The notes beneath the pieces were generated by a model. The model saw only the letters and a program-made list of their open reading frames with translations. It had not been told where the DNA came from and did no database searches. From Enoplolaimus lenunculus (taxonomy: Eukaryota; Nematoda; Enoplea; Enoplida; Thoracostomopsidae): a stretch of 64,000 bases of DNA. The stretch covers positions 124,001 through 188,000 of the forward strand of contig JASANG010001367.1 of the NCBI GenBank assembly GCA_030248215.1, given 5' to 3'. A program made the position numbers and the translations under genes. Position 1 is the stretch's first letter. Each line of letters opens with the position of its first letter. Positions 18,556 through 30,446 of this stretch are shown in pieces.

Positions 18556-19106
18556 ATACGCATTTGAGAAAATGGGCCCAAGTTTCATTGTATCAAAGCG
18601 TGCGCTCTACTCTAATGAAACCATGCAACCGTTTGAATGAAAAATACTAAATCTGATGTTTTGAAATTTTTAGTTGCGCCGCTGTGATTGGACTATTCAG
18701 TATATTTGGTACAAGCTCTGTTTTTCAATTCATAACACTGAAAACATATACATAATTCAACGAATTAGAATTGACAAACGTTCATATTAAATAGATAGTA
18801 TTTGAACGCTAAATGTTTTAACTACGGATTTGCCTTTGTTTTCAGGTTTTGAAAATATGTGCATAAACCCACTGTTACTAATTTAAAAAAACATAAGTAC
18901 ATGTACAAATCGCGGGCGGAACGTTTTTCTATGGGACTGCAATAGAGCAAGCTTAAGATGTAGACTATTTTTTGCTTAGGTTTAGGTTTACAGTTAAGAT
19001 TAGAAATACGCTTATACTACTGTTACGGCCCTTTTGTTTACATTGGCCCGAGCTGTTATATACGTATATACGACAGTAGCTTCTAAAATTTAGTGTTCCA
19101 AATTTG

Positions 19107-19439
19107 GAGACCAATGTAAGGAACGGGGTCGGAACAGTATTGTAAGCATATGCCTAAGCTTAAGCCTAAGCCTAAGCGTAAGAATGAGCATAACCTAAGC
19201 CTAAACCGTAAGAATGAGCATATTCCTAAGCCTAAGCCTAATTGTAAGCCTATACCTAACCGTAAGAATGAGCATATTCCTAAGCCTAAAGCCTACGCCT
19301 ATACCTAAGCGTAAGAACGAGCATATTCCTAATTCTAAGCCTAAGCCTAAGCCAATCAAAATAATTAGTCTAAGGTTTAAGCTTACTCTATTGCAATCCC
19401 AAAGAAAAACTGCTTTCGCCACTGATCTTTACACGGGCC
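19107..19439 (-). mobile_element. Telomere-repeat TIR element, subfamily T1
   Basis: Flanked by a perfect 8-bp duplication CAAATTTG (19099-19106, 19440-19447). The ends are GAGACCAATGTAAGGAACGG and GATCTTTACACGGGCC. Inside are four blocks of CCTAAG hexamers separated by CGTAAGAATGAGCATATTCC-like spacers, so the array has grown by whole-block duplication. A decayed T1 copy lies just before it (about 18895-19055). Confidence 0.85.
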
Positions 19440-20732
19440 CAAATTTGCAACTGCAGAATTAGATTCACAGAATTTTAGTTTTAGACTCGGCTAACGTATG
19501 CTTTAATAATATTATAAACTAAAAAAGGTACAGCAAGTTGATTATTCCAGCGTTTAATGTCTGTTTAGAATAGAAAAACTACTTATTGCTGGTTTTATTA
19601 CTTTCGTCTAAGCTTGAATTGCTTATACTCTACGATATCTGTTGTGTGCATTTTTTTCAAGGCTCTGGAATCTGTTGTGTGCACAAACTCACTTTACAGT
19701 GTCGACGCCAGCCTGGACATTTAGTACAGATTCCAGATATTGTGTAGTGATGTTTTAGATATCTATTTTGCGGCGCATGTAAAGATCCGGAGCGGAACGT
19801 TTTTCTGGGCGAAACTGCTATAGAGCAAGCTTAAAGTTTTACTTATTTTTTGCTTACGCTTACACTTAAGTTTTAATTTTAGGTATAAGCTGGGTCACCC
19901 AACAAATCTGCGTTTAATATATATAATGATACCCATTAAATATATTCTCGAAAATGCCATTTCAAGACCTACAACCTGCTGCTAAATTTAGACTATCGTT
20001 CAGAGTGTTTCAGTATTTGAAATTTTTTGTGCTGAAGACTAATAATTATGGCGAGTACAATATTATTAATGCTCTGGTTGATATCTGTTGTGTCTGACAG
20101 TTGTTTTCAACCCTACTAATACCGATTGACATGGTCGTATCTATAACTTGAACTCAACTCCAAAGATATACAATGGCTTTCGGTACGCATAATTTTAGCT
20201 AAAAACTCAGTCACCACTGCAACTTTCTAACTGTTTTAATTGTTCATGCTAGCGTTTACTATGCCGTAACCTCAGTTTTGTAAGATTTTGCACAACAGTC
20301 TGAAATCTATTCATGAATTTAAGCTGTATTTACCGTTCGGTGCCATGAATTTTTGATTTTTACAAGTAGTCTTTTTGGTTGCGATATTTGTAAGCCAACT
20401 TTTTGTAGTTAAGTTCGCGTCACAACTGGAAATTCATTGAAACAATCATCTGCGTATATTTTAACAAAATATGCGCATAAACTTTATGGAAACTTTAACG
20501 AACAGAACAGTGTATAAACAAAATCTGAGCAATTTTCTATTTAGAGCTATGTTAACAAAACTTTACTATATTAACGTACAATCAGTTTTTATACCTGTAT
20601 GAAAATCGATTGGAACGTTGCTCAAAATACGTATGTACTATGTGAGAGGCGTTTCAGCTATCATAATATAAAGATAGATATACTTATTTTTACAGAATAG
20701 ATAACTAAAATAAATTTAATACATAAATAAAT

Positions 20733-20806
20733 GAATAAGTAAATAAATCAGCAAATAAATAAATATGTCAATAAATAAATAAATAAATAAATAAATAAAA
20801 ATAAAG
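20733..20806. repeat. (TAAA)n-like microsatellite
   Basis: An imperfect AAAT/AAATAAAT run, about 75 bp, ending 27 bp before the start codon of the first sulfotransferase gene. Confidence 0.9.
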
Positions 20807-20832
20807 AACTATATACAGGTATTCAAAATTGC

Positions 20833-23800
20833 ATGGCCGTAATCTGTATTAAACAGTGTAACAGAAAGTTATTTGCAGCGCTTCGTTATGCGTTGTTTGG
20901 TTCTATTTGCACTCTTGTTTTTGAATATTTATTAATAGGTTTTCAAAATGCATTAAGAGCAAATTTTGCAAATTCAAGTTCATTTCAAGTTTCGTTAACC
21001 AACCGTCACTATAGTCTCAATGACTCAACAGTGTCGTCGTTGAAAAGCTTTGAATTTCAATGTCCCAGCATATCAACGTTAACTCCCCCGTTTCAGTTCT
21101 ACTCGAATGGTAAAGGTGTTTTGGACCAATTGTCTGTTGTGCCAAATCATGCAAAATGTGTTTCGCATCCCAGCGCTACAATTATAATGTCCACTGGACG
21201 CTCGTATTATTTGACCGCTAAGCTTAAACAGCATCGAAATTTCGCAAAAAAGTTTAAGTTTTCTCGAATTTCATGGAATATCGACCGCGACAACCGTATT
21301 TTGTTTTGCCCAATTTTAAAAAATTGCAATACCATGTTTAAAGGTAAGTAAAAATACTCGTTTCAATTTTGGGCCCATGTATAGAACACAGCCGGTAAGG
21401 CTTAGGCTTAGGAATAGGCTCATCCATACGCTTAGGTTTAGGCTTAGGCTTAGGAATATCTTCATCCATACGCATATTCCTAAGCCTAAGCCTAAGCCTA
21501 AGCGTATGGATTAAGATATTCCTAAGCCTAAGCCTAAACCTAAGCGTATGGATGAGCCTATTCCTAAGCCTAAGCCTAAACCTAAGCGTATGGATGAGTC
21601 TATTCCTAAGCCTAAGCCTAAGCAAAAAATAGTCTAAAGCTTAAACTGACTCTATTATAGCCCCTCCGGAAAACGATCCGCCCCTGTTCTGTAAATGTTA
21701 TACGGCACTAGTATAACAGCACACACAGTAAATTCCAGAGAGTTGTTTTAACTCAGAATGAGCTGAATCACTCAGTCTGACTTTAAGGACTATCATAACT
21801 CAAAATTGTGAGTTTATTCAACTCATTCTAGTTTTAATTCATCAGGTAGTCAACTCAACTTATAGTGAGAATCAACTCAACTCAGAGTGAGTTAAAGTTT
21901 TTACTGTTATTAAAACTCAGAAATAACTAACTTTCCGTCTGAGTTGATTAATTAACTCATTGGAATTTACAGTGTAATTACATAGCTAATCAAATTGTTA
22001 CATATGGTATCATGACAATTCGTCACACAACTCGTCACCCGACAACTTGTAATTTGAAATTTAATTGACTCAACAATTCGTCGTGTATCATTATGCTCAG
22101 GCATAGGAGTACGCATAGAAGTTTCAAAGAGTTTAGGACACTGTTGAAAACATGACATTGTTGGGCGACAAGCTGTCGGTCGACGAATCGTCGTAGATTC
22201 GTTACACATACTTAATATCGTAAGGTAATATGTAGTTTTTGCGTTACTAAAAACACAACAACAGCACAAACCTGTACTGTATTACATAAAGATAGTGGCG
22301 GCTTTTGGAGCTAACCGATACTTTTCAATAAGGTGAATTACTTAGCTAGCAAAAATTCAGAAATATATTAAAAACACACACGCCACAATACTTTGAGTAA
22401 ATCGTGTAACAAAAACTTGACAATACCAAGAATGAATAATGACAAGAGTGTGCAACTCTTGGAGTCCCGCATGATACAAAATGTACAACCGGGTGTTGCG
22501 TTTTTGACCGACTCCGCATTGTTTCGATTGGAGGTTTGTACACTCTTGTTAAATAGCATTTACTCATTCTTGATAATACCAAGAGTGCATGATAACTTTT
22601 AACAAGAGTATGCAACTGTGGACATTGTGTGTAGAAAAAATGTACCCAGTGCGCGTTGCATTTTTGGCTTACCCCTTGTATTTGGGGGGGGGGGTCAAAA
22701 TCTCCATCGATGTTGAAATTCATGTGCTATTGTATATACTAAAACGTGGTCAGATTATATTTTCGGTGTTGGCTGGCGGATACATGTGTAAAATGAACGT
22801 AAAATTGACCCCCCCCAAAATGAGGGGGGTTTGCCAAAAACGCAACGCGTGCCGGTCCATTCTTTAATACACAGAATGTACCCAGTTGCACACTCTTGTA
22901 CGAGTGATCATCTACTCTTGATAATACTGACTGCGTTTTAAAATATTTTAGCACTCCTGTGCCGGTCCATACTTCATTCTGAATACGGAACGGCGGAACG
23001 GGACATATTCATCTATGAAGGATCGGTATGGACATTCTTAAGGAAATTTTGTTACAAAATGAATGAGATAAATCAAAGGAAGTAAGTCGATATAGACTGT
23101 GGCGTTATCACTTGCTGTTGACACACTGTCAATTTCAGTGAGTTGAATTTAACTCAGAATGAGTCGAATCAGTCTGAGAGTTAGGACTATTAGAATTCAG
23201 AATTTTGAGATGATTCAAATCATTTTGAGTTAACTAATTAACTCACCCAGAGTCAACTCAACTCAGAGTGACAATCAACTCAACTCAGACTAGATTAATG
23301 TTTACGGATATTAATTCAGAAATAACCAACTCGCTAGCTAATTGATTATATCAGCGAATTGGAAAGTACAGGGCATTTTCGAAGCTTATAGGGGCTGTAA
23401 TTCATTTGAGTAGGAGAGTTGCCTGTAAGACGTATAAATTGAATGTACGACAATTCGTCGACCGACAACTTGTCGCCCAATAGTGTCCTAATGTAGTGAT
23501 CCGAGTAAGAGGGGTAATAAAAGGGGGCCCATTTGGAGTCTGAATCAATAAGAAACCGCATCCCTAATAAAAGTCCGTAAGAAGCGGATAGGGTCCCTAA
23601 ACCCTAATTAGAGTCCGTAAATATCAATTATCACAAGTTGTAGTGCATAAATGTCTCCAGGACCAAATAAAGTTTAGTTAAAAATTTTAAAGCATACTTA
23701 AGTTTTATAAGTACATTCCTATCAGTATAGCCTTGCTTTACCGCTCTAACTTTTGGTACAAGATAAATAAACGTTTAATTCAACGAATAGTTGCAATACC

Positions 23801-26607
23801 GGATATACAACAGTAACGAAGGGTGAAGGAGGGCGGGTTAAAAATAAATAACAGACCGTAACCAAATAACAGATGGGTACTCTCTGGAAACGCCAAATAA
23901 AATCAGTCTCCCTCCACTTATTCGGGTCACTAAACTGAAGCCCAATACTTTTATGCTAGGATTCGAACTTCAGTGACTGGAGTGGGAGGCGTATACCATC
24001 ACCACTCAGCTATAGGAGCTTGACGCTCGAGCCCGAGGGGGCTCTCACGTCTTGTGGTGATTTAGTACTATGTATACGTGTTGCAATTGTTAAACACGGT
24101 GCTATATACTATTTAACGTATATACATTGCACTGAGTTGCCTACTGGCAACTCAATGTGAGAAGGGGTTAAGTCTAAGCATAATCTAAAGCGTAATCCTA
24201 AGCCTACGCCTAAGCATAATAATTGGCGACTAAAACTGTCGAGTCGATGACATTCTGAATTACAAGTTGTCGGACGACGAATTGTCGTGATAATGTGGGC
24301 AATGGGGCCACGGTGCACGGTCAAATTTTCACCACTAAAATTTCAGATTTTTACAAATATGGAAATCAAACAAATGGAGCAAATTTGCAGTCGTTCGAGA
24401 TCCGATAATGCGGTTTATATCAGGATACATTTTTGCATGCCATTATTCTCGCCAAGAATGCTATCAATGTCCCTACGAAGCAGTGGATTGTTTTGCGCGT
24501 TATAATCGTGTTAAAATAACCAGGCTGACAATGAATTTTCGCGGCTCAAACAAACAGTATATTAACCATTTTTATCCACAAATGTGGTTTTGTCAGTTGC
24601 GTGACCGACTGAACCAGTTTACCTTTGCGTTCGCCTACAACAAAACGGAACAGTTTGCATTACACGTCATTAGAGCTTTGAGCAGTATGGGAATATCAGA
24701 ACCTGATCTACTTTATAGCGGTTGGGGTGAACACGGGTATGTGTCTTTTTTCGGCGTTTCTATTAACCCTTAAATCAGAGTAAAATTGTTTTGCGTTTTA
24801 TTCATGTTTTTATTTCAATTAATCACACGTAAAATACAACACATTTTTGATATTTAAGCGAAAAATTTCGTACATTTAACAAATATGATTGCACTTGAAG
24901 AATATATCTGTTTACAACAGAAATAATTGTGTAAAAACTTTTGAAATAAAAAGTTTGAAAATCAGTGCATTTTACGAAAAAAGTAGAGACATTTTTAATA
25001 AGTTATTTTGAGAAAAATTGTATTAAATTTGAGAAAAACTTTTCAGTTTTCTCACTGACAATTTTGTTCTGAATAAATTCAGAAATACTTTTTTGGTGTG
25101 CAAGCTGTAATGTAATTTCGACATCTTTATAATTTGATTTATACACTGTAAATTGCAATGAGTTGATTGTACTTTTTTGGTGTGCAAGCTGTAATGTAAT
25201 TTCGACATCTTTATAATTTGATGTATACACTGTAAATTGCAATGAGTTGATTTTAATCAATTCAGCTAGCGAGTTGGTTATTTCTAAATTAATGTCAGTA
25301 AACATTAACTCGCTCTGTGTTGAGTTGCTTCACACTCTGAGTTCAGTTGACACTTCAGTACACATTAACTCGCTCTGAGTTGAGTTGCTGCTCACTCTGA
25401 GTTGAGTTGACAATACGTAAGTTGGTTAATTAACTCAATGAATTGAATCAACTCAAAATTCTGACTTCTGATAGTCCTAACTCAGACTGAGTAATTCAAT
25501 TTATTCTGAGTTAAAATCAGCTCACCAAAATTTACAGTGAATCGATAACGGCAAAGAAGAGTACTTACAGTCTTTCAGCGATGGTAATACTAAAACAAAT
25601 TTACTTTAAGGTGCAAGTTTATAATGAGTTAGATTGCAAATATTTACCTCTTTGGCCCATGTATAGAGCAAGGCCCGACCAGTAGTATAAGCGTATTCCT
25701 AAGCCTAAGCCAAAGCCTAAGCGTATGTGTAAGAATGAGCCTATTCCTAAAGCCTATGCCTAAGCCTAAGCAAAAATTGAGTCTAAAGCTTAAACTGACT
25801 CTACTACAGTCCCTCCGGAAAACGATCCGGCCCAGTTCTATACATGAGCCAGCTCTTCTATGTTTAATTTGTACAAAGTATTCAGGCTTGTACTCTGCAA
25901 ATCCAATTGAGTTGATTTTAACTCAATACAAGTTGAATCACTCAGTCTGAGTTAGGACTTTCAGAACTCAGAATTCTGAGTCAGTAAAACTCACTCTGAG
26001 TTATTAATTATTTAACTTACGCGGAATCAACTGAAATCAGAGTGAGGATCAACTTAGAGTGAGTTAATGTTTACTGTTATTAACTCAGAAATGACTCTAA
26101 CTCTCTAGCTGAATTGATCAATCAACTCATTGGAATTTACAGCCAGTGGCGGATCCAGGATCTCAAAATGGGGCGTCCAATATTTCACAGGTAATAAACT
26201 TACTTTTGACCCATACACAAACCACGAACTATTGTAACAAAATTGCTATATAATTTTTGTCGAGATGCTGTTGGGGGGGGCCACGGCCAGGGTGGCCCCC
26301 CATGGATCCGCCATTGTTTACAGTCATTTTCAGGAATCAATCGTTTTTGTCAACGTTCACCAGCCATAAATCGCCAAAAAATGTTACAATGTTGATTTCG
26401 AACAAGGTTTTGTCCAATTTATCCACAGTGAACAATATATTTGCAGCGTACTACGTTGATTATTACCATCTTCGGTTCGCGTTACCAGCTGAAATTATTG
26501 ATACTTGCCGTTCAGTTGAAAACAGCGTCAATGATTACGAAATTTGTTTTGCTTTAGTTGTTGGCCAGTGGCCAGTGTATCCGAAGGGTGCTTATTTGTA
26601 TCTGTAG
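20833..26607 (+). CDS. Carbohydrate sulfotransferase paralogue A (type II membrane, Sulfotransfer_2-like), 4 exons
   Basis: Exons 20833-21343, 22952-23081, 24347-24736, 26334-26607; introns in phases 1, 2, 2; 434 residues. A short cytoplasmic tail, a signal-anchor helix around residues 20-38 and a lumenal stem precede the catalytic part. The 5'-phosphosulfate loop is CPILKNCNTMF at the end of exon 1. Exon 2 (ALLCRSILHSEYG) continues it. Exon 3 has the 3'-phosphate motif RDPIMRFISGY, then CYQCPYEAVDCFA and INHFYPQMWFC. Exon 4 has YYVDYYHLRFALP and ends GQWPVYPKG. This layout is that of nematode sulfotransferases that move sulfate from PAPS to glycans in the Golgi; the acceptor sugar cannot be told. 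All donors are GT. A splice-like acceptor (TATACAG) lies 14 nt before the ATG. It is the most diverged of the three copies. Confidence 0.85.
21371..21705. mobile_element. Telomere-repeat element, subfamily T3, with inverted internal arrays
   Basis: Begins GGGCCCATGTATAGAACA. Unusually, TTAGGC blocks run one way (21400-21470) and then switch to GCCTAA orientation (21475-21620), with the CATCCATACGC spacer repeated. The right end (GATCCGCCCCTGTTCTGTA) is worn. In intron 1 of sulfotransferase A. Confidence 0.75.
21725..21974. mobile_element. Palindromic MITE, family P1
   Basis: Ends CAGTAAATTCCAGAGAG and GGAATTTACAGTGTA; in intron 1 of sulfotransferase A. Confidence 0.82.
22430..22925. mobile_element. 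W-family TIR elements, two overlapping or nested copies
   Basis: An outer piece from about 22430 and a fuller copy at 22576-22925 (CAAGAGTGCATGATAAC to GATCATCTACTCTTG), the latter flanked by ATAATAC on both sides. It contains GGGGGG runs and GCCAAAAACGCAACGCGTGCC. Confidence 0.7.
22952..23081 (+). CDS. Sulfotransferase A, exon 2 (130 nt, too short to stand out as an ORF)
   Basis: Acceptor TATTTTAG, donor GTAAGT. Phase 1 in, phase 2 out, reading ALLCRSILHSEYG..VWTFLRKFCYKM. It aligns with the 127- and 130-nt exon 2 of the other two copies (ALICRSYLYSVYG, ALMCRSFYYSMYG). A W-type TIR element ends 26 bp upstream. Confidence 0.8.
23124..23370. mobile_element. Palindromic MITE, family P1
   Basis: Ends CACTGTCAATTTCAGTGAG and GAATTGGAAAGTACAG; in intron 2 of sulfotransferase A, just after exon 2. 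Confidence 0.8.
23493..23935. mobile_element. TIR element, family P3
   Basis: Ends GTAGTGATCCGAGTAAGAGG and CTTATTCGGGTCACTA; about 440 bp with the family interior (CCCTAATTAGAGTCCGTAAA). Confidence 0.8.
23950..24170 (-). mobile_element. tRNA-like SINE-type repeat, family S2 (best copy)
   Basis: The minus strand reads TATAGCTGAGTGGTGATGG (A box) then AAGTTCGAATCCTAGC, a perfect B-box core, about 45 nt apart. The shared flank GCTTGACGCTCGAGCCCGAG and the ACGTATACATAGTACTAAAT block also occur at 10030-10200. Confidence 0.6.
25086..25540. mobile_element. P1 MITE with an 85-bp tandem duplication at its left end
   Basis: The segment starting ACTTTTTTGGTGTGCAAGC and running into the MITE terminus CACTGTAAATTGCAATG is present twice (25086 and 25171). 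The MITE body continues to AAATTTACAGTG near 25540. Confidence 0.8.
25654..25850 (-). mobile_element. Telomere-repeat TIR element, subfamily T3
   Basis: Ends GGCCCATGTATAGAGCAAGG and GTTCTATACATGAGCC; flanks ACCTCTTT and AGCTCTTC resemble an old 8-bp duplication. In intron 3 of sulfotransferase A. Confidence 0.75.
25892..26143. mobile_element. Palindromic MITE, family P1
   Basis: Ends CTCTGCAAATCCAATTGAG and GGAATTTACAG, about 250 bp. It is followed by a fragment reading CAGTGGCGGATCCAGGA (26147-26163), another decayed repeat with CCCCC runs up to 26310. Confidence 0.8.
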
Positions 26608-26677
26608 CTCGCAAGTATTTATCGACAAGTTAATACGCAACAAAATTTTGCTAACTTTCACGTTTGTTTATGTTTTT

Positions 26678-27066
26678 GGCCCATGTATTGAACAGGGTTG
26701 GATCGTTTTCCGAAGTGGCGCTGAAGTAGAGTCAGTTTTTAAACTTTAGACTCAATTTTTTGGGTACGTTTTTAGACACATGTATAGTACAGGGCCGGAT
26801 CGTTTTACGGCGGGGCTGTAGTAGAGTCAGTTTAAGCTTTGGACTCAATTTTTTGCTTAGGCTTACGCTTTAAGCTCAGGCTTAGGCTAATAGGAATAGG
26901 TTCATTCTTACGTTTAGGCTTAGGCTTAGGCTTAGGAATATGCTCATTCTTTACGCTTAGGCTCAGGCTTAGGCTTTGGAATAGGCTCATCCTTACGCTT
27001 TAGGCATAGGCTTACGCTTAAGAATATGCTTATACTACTGTTCCGGCCCTGTTCTGTACATCAGCC
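26678..27066 (+). mobile_element. Telomere-repeat element, subfamily T3, composite
   Basis: Two left termini in a row (26678 GGCCCATGTATTGAACAGGG; 26773 ACACATGTATAGTACAGGGC) share one right end, CCTGTTCTGTACATCAGCCC. Several TTAGGC blocks are joined by the GGAATAGGCTCATCCTTACGC-type spacer. Confidence 0.75.
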
Positions 27067-27159
27067 CGTTTTGTTTGGCTCAATATTGGGCTCAATCATA
27101 AAAGCTCGGCCCCTGTCTTGGATGAACCTATGCTTAAGCGGTTTAATCGTATTGAGTAA

Positions 27160-27394
27160 TATATGCCTGCATTTATTATACCGGTTTCGGTCGGTAGAAC
27201 GCATGTCTCAGGTTGCAACAACTTCTGCAGTACTAATTTTCCGCACCGTTAGAGCCATACAAGTTCGTTTCTTCGGCTGCCGAGAATCGATTATTTTTTC
27301 TATCTGCGATCCCCGTCATATTCTGAGCGATTTGCGGAGTCGCGGCGGAGTTGGGGGGGCATCAGCCAGCGGCTCCTCGGTGCGCTATTTGTGA
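27160..27394. other. Non-repetitive GC-richer island, no gene assigned
   Basis: About 235 bp unlike the surrounding repeats, open on both strands over parts (for example FRTVRAIQVRFFGCRESI on plus). No splice pattern or family was recognised. It may be a relic exon of a lost gene. A truncated P1 MITE follows (27394-27588). Confidence 0.3.
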
Positions 27395-28120
27395 GTTAAT
27401 AACAATAAACATTAACTCACTCATGTTGAGCTGATTTTCACTCTCCGTTGATATGATTTGGGGGTGAGTTGATCAGTTAGCTCAGAATGAGTTGAATCAA
27501 CTAACAAATCTGAGTTCTGATAGTCCTAAACTCAGACTGAGTAACTCAGCTCACTCTGAGTTAAAATGAACTCACTGGAATTTACAGTGTATGGGGGCCG
27601 AACCGGTAGGAAATCTTAAGCGGGGGATGGCTTCTGGTATTAAGCGTGTCACCCCCTGCAACGAACCTTCAGATATTGTCTGGCATCTGTGGCTTTTCGA
27701 ACATTTTACAAATTTATTTAACACTTCCGTTTAAATCAAATAAACCGCAATATCGCTAAAACGGCTTGCTGTGGAAATCACAAACTTACCGTAAAATTTT
27801 GTCGAAGTTTACTTAAAAGTAAGACTCGAGGTTCAAATTTAGCGTTATCTATAAACATAAGCACAAGCTTGTGTTTAGACGCAAAGCTTATAGCAATGGC
27901 TTAACTTTGGCGTCAAAGCCTTGCTTTTAGGCTTAACCGTAAACTTGAAATTAGGCTTGGTCTTTGGTGTAGGCCTAAACCTTCGCAGTAGGTATAAGCT
28001 TAAACTTAGCCCTGGGCTTAGCGGTAGACCGTATCATAAAGTTCAAGCCTGAGCGTGAACTGAAACTAAAGCCTACATGTAACCTTGGTATAAACCTATA
28101 GTAAATGGGGCAATCCTGTT

Positions 28121-28314
28121 GGCCCATGTATAGAACAGGGCCGGATCCTATTCCGGAGGGGCTATAGTAGTCAATTTAAGCTTTAGACTAATTTTTTGCT
28201 TAGGTTTAGGCTTAGGTATATGCTCATCCATACACTTAGGCTAAGGCTTAGGTTTCGGCTTAAACTTAGGAATCTGCTTGTACTGCTGTTCCGGCCCTGT
28301 TCTATACATGGGCC
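28121..28314 (+). mobile_element. Telomere-repeat TIR element, subfamily T3, complete
   Basis: Perfect 8-bp duplication ATCCTGTT (28113-28120, 28315-28322). Ends GGCCCATGTATAGAACAGGG and CCCTGTTCTATACATGGGCC are a perfect inverted repeat of at least 20 bp, the cleanest terminus of the family. Confidence 0.92.
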
Positions 28315-28421
28315 ATCCTGTTTTGCGTGTCTATTTTCAACACATAAGCGTTTTTGGCTAATGTCCTAATGACGACAAAATTCAGATAAACACGACACAA
28401 TATTTAACTCAACTATCAACT

Positions 28422-28625
28422 TTATTTTGTCGAATTAGCATATAAGAAGATGTATGAAATTGGACTCAAAATTTCGGTTTGAAATTTGAATTCAAAGTTT
28501 ATTAACATGACTTGAAGATTTCGCTTTAGTTTAACATACTTTACCTTTAGGGGCACAGGAATATCAAACGTGTTAAGGTTTTGTGCCAGTAAAATTTTCC
28601 TAACACCACAACGTATTTCAAGCAT
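28422..28625 (-). other. Short open frame next to a P2 MITE, unassigned
   Basis: 67 codons on the minus strand (MLEIRCGVRKILLAQN..), with a donor-like AAAG|GTAAAGTA after IPVPLK. No family recognised; it could be a relic exon or chance. Confidence 0.2.
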
Positions 28626-28627
28626 AC

Positions 28628-28812
28628 ACTGCCAAAACTTTTCGACACTACATAAATTGAGTCAAATTCGACCGCGCCAGTGTCAAATTAGACTCACTGA
28701 GCGGCTCGGGCGAGTCAAATTTGACTCTGGCCGAGTCTAATGTGACTCAGTTTGTATAGTCCGGAAAAGCCTATTTCGAAGACAGTCAATTTGACTCACA
28801 ATTTATTGTGTA
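28628..28812. mobile_element. Palindromic MITE, family P2, partly decayed
   Basis: TGAGTCAAATTCGAC / GACAGTCAATTTGACTCAC inverted arms around CGGCTCGGG. Confidence 0.75.
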
Positions 28813-29739
28813 GGTATTGTTTTGGTCAGTCTGCTCGTTAGACCAGTCACTTTAGCCAAAACACACAACCATTGTCGTTTTACTTGACAATTTCAATGGT
28901 TCACGGTTGTCCGATTATAGATTGATTTAGATTAACTCAGTCTGAAAAACCAGAAACTTTTTCTGACGGCGAGTTTTTCTGAAAATCATTTTGTTTTACC
29001 ATTCTAACTGTAACAAAGGGTTCGTATTACAACTGTGGCAGCCTGGAGCACGTTTTGTCTGTATTACAATACCGAATATTCATATGTCTGCACATTAATT
29101 TCCTGCCAAATATAAAAAATTAAGTTGTCTGCTATCCTGATGTGTCATTTACTGTTTGCACTGCAATTTCATTTATGACATTCTACATATTGTATGCGAG
29201 TGTCATATGATATGTTTCGTTTTCTTTATATTAGTGTGCACGAGTTACACGCTTTAAAATTGGAATATCATATGATAGTCGCATAAATGTTTCGTGGCAT
29301 CATTTATCATATGACCACTAGTATACGATGATCAGTTGAACGCTGTTGTTTGTAAGCCAATATCATGTGACATTCGCGTTTTGTTAACATTCCCATAGGT
29401 CACTACAATTCATGTTGACTTCGAATCAACATGGACAAAACATGTTACGGGCTGCCTTAGAGTAGCCTGAATCTGACATTAAACCGAGCCAAATTTTAAA
29501 ATTAACAACAACTGGCTACAGCGTAAGTGTAGAGATGTGGATATGTCCATCATCTCGGGTAGGTTCGAAAACTTTAGGACGTGACATCGGGGAAACGGTA
29601 AATTCTGGTGTGAGATGATTTTCTGATTTCACAAAACCGCTGATACCGTTATCCGCTGTTCCTGATTTATTCCGCATTGGTGTAAACCAGTGGCCGAACC
29701 TTTGGCTCGAAATTATTGTCCCAAATTTTTAATGCTCAG

Positions 29740-30234
29740 CTACCATTGATAACTCGATTTGCATTTCTGGTTGAGCCGCCCAAAAAAACTGCAGTCAAGC
29801 GGTTGAAATTTGTAAGAAGTATGGACCAATGTAAAGAACAGGGGCGGAACAGTAATATAAACATATTCCTTTAGCCTAAGCCAAAGCCTAAGCTTAAGCG
29901 TACGAATGAGCATATTCCTAAGCCTAAGCCTAAGCCTAGGCCAGGCAAAATTAATTAGTCTAAACCTTAAGCTTACTCTATTACAGTCACACAGCAAAAC
30001 GTTCCGCCCCTGATCTTTACATGGGCCAAAGTATGCAACGACAGGCTTAATCATTTCGACGTCGGTCTTCTTTGTAGTTAAAACAAATCTGGCTGACTTA
30101 TAAGCATTGAAGTTATCAAACAGGCAAACAATATTTTCATTCCCGTTGACTGTCGGCATATTTTTCAAAAAAATATCCTTTGAACCAAAACTCAAATTGA
30201 AGTTTTTCAACCCGACCGCTCGTGGTTGAAACAA
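29740..30234 (-). other. Open frame interrupted by, and reading through, a T1 element
   Basis: 164 codons on the minus strand. The first ~70 (LSFGSKDIFLK, NIVCLFDNFNAYKSA) and the last ~30 flank a T1 insertion whose interior also stays open. The upstream part looks protein-like in composition, but no family or conserved motif was recognised. It may be a host exon relic. Confidence 0.3.
29823..30027 (-). mobile_element. Telomere-repeat TIR element, subfamily T1
   Basis: Ends GGACCAATGTAAAGAACAGG and CTGATCTTTACATGGGCC. Flanks AGAAGTAT and CAAAGTAT resemble an 8-bp duplication, 6 of 8 matching. CCTAAG hexamers with the CGTACGAATGAGCATATTCC spacer. Confidence 0.82.
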
Positions 30235-30446
30235 TCAATGTTCCAGCTTACCTGCCCCCCCACCTAAAAAGTGATCCTTGGACACATTTTCATGGGGATC
30301 AACGTTTTATAGTACTGCAGGCCCAACAAATTCCCCCCATTAAATAGAGACCCTCAGTGTTTATGACTCTCGGTAAAAAGAGGCCTCAGGTCAATTTTGC
30401 ACCGCACTGTATTAAAATTAGACCCTGTAAACACTTCTTGCTGGTG

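Larger units (their letters stand above)
12000..20830. other. Intergenic interval between STRA6-like gene and sulfotransferase A
   Basis: No gene that I can support. Besides the elements listed separately it holds T-element fragments (15195-15245, 15400-15570, 19785-19900), a V half (16300-16400) and decayed 'CCCCCCTGAAAATTTT' H2-type pieces near 12080-12200. The stretches 13120-13740, 14470-14940, 17830-18180 and 19900-20730 show nothing recognisable. Confidence 0.45.

Noticed and set aside
21338-21625. Leu/Arg- and Pro/Lys-rich proteins (LRLRLRN, PKPKPK)
   Set aside because: These are translations of TTAGGC or GCCTAA arrays, here and at 9299, 19201, 35050 and 38542.
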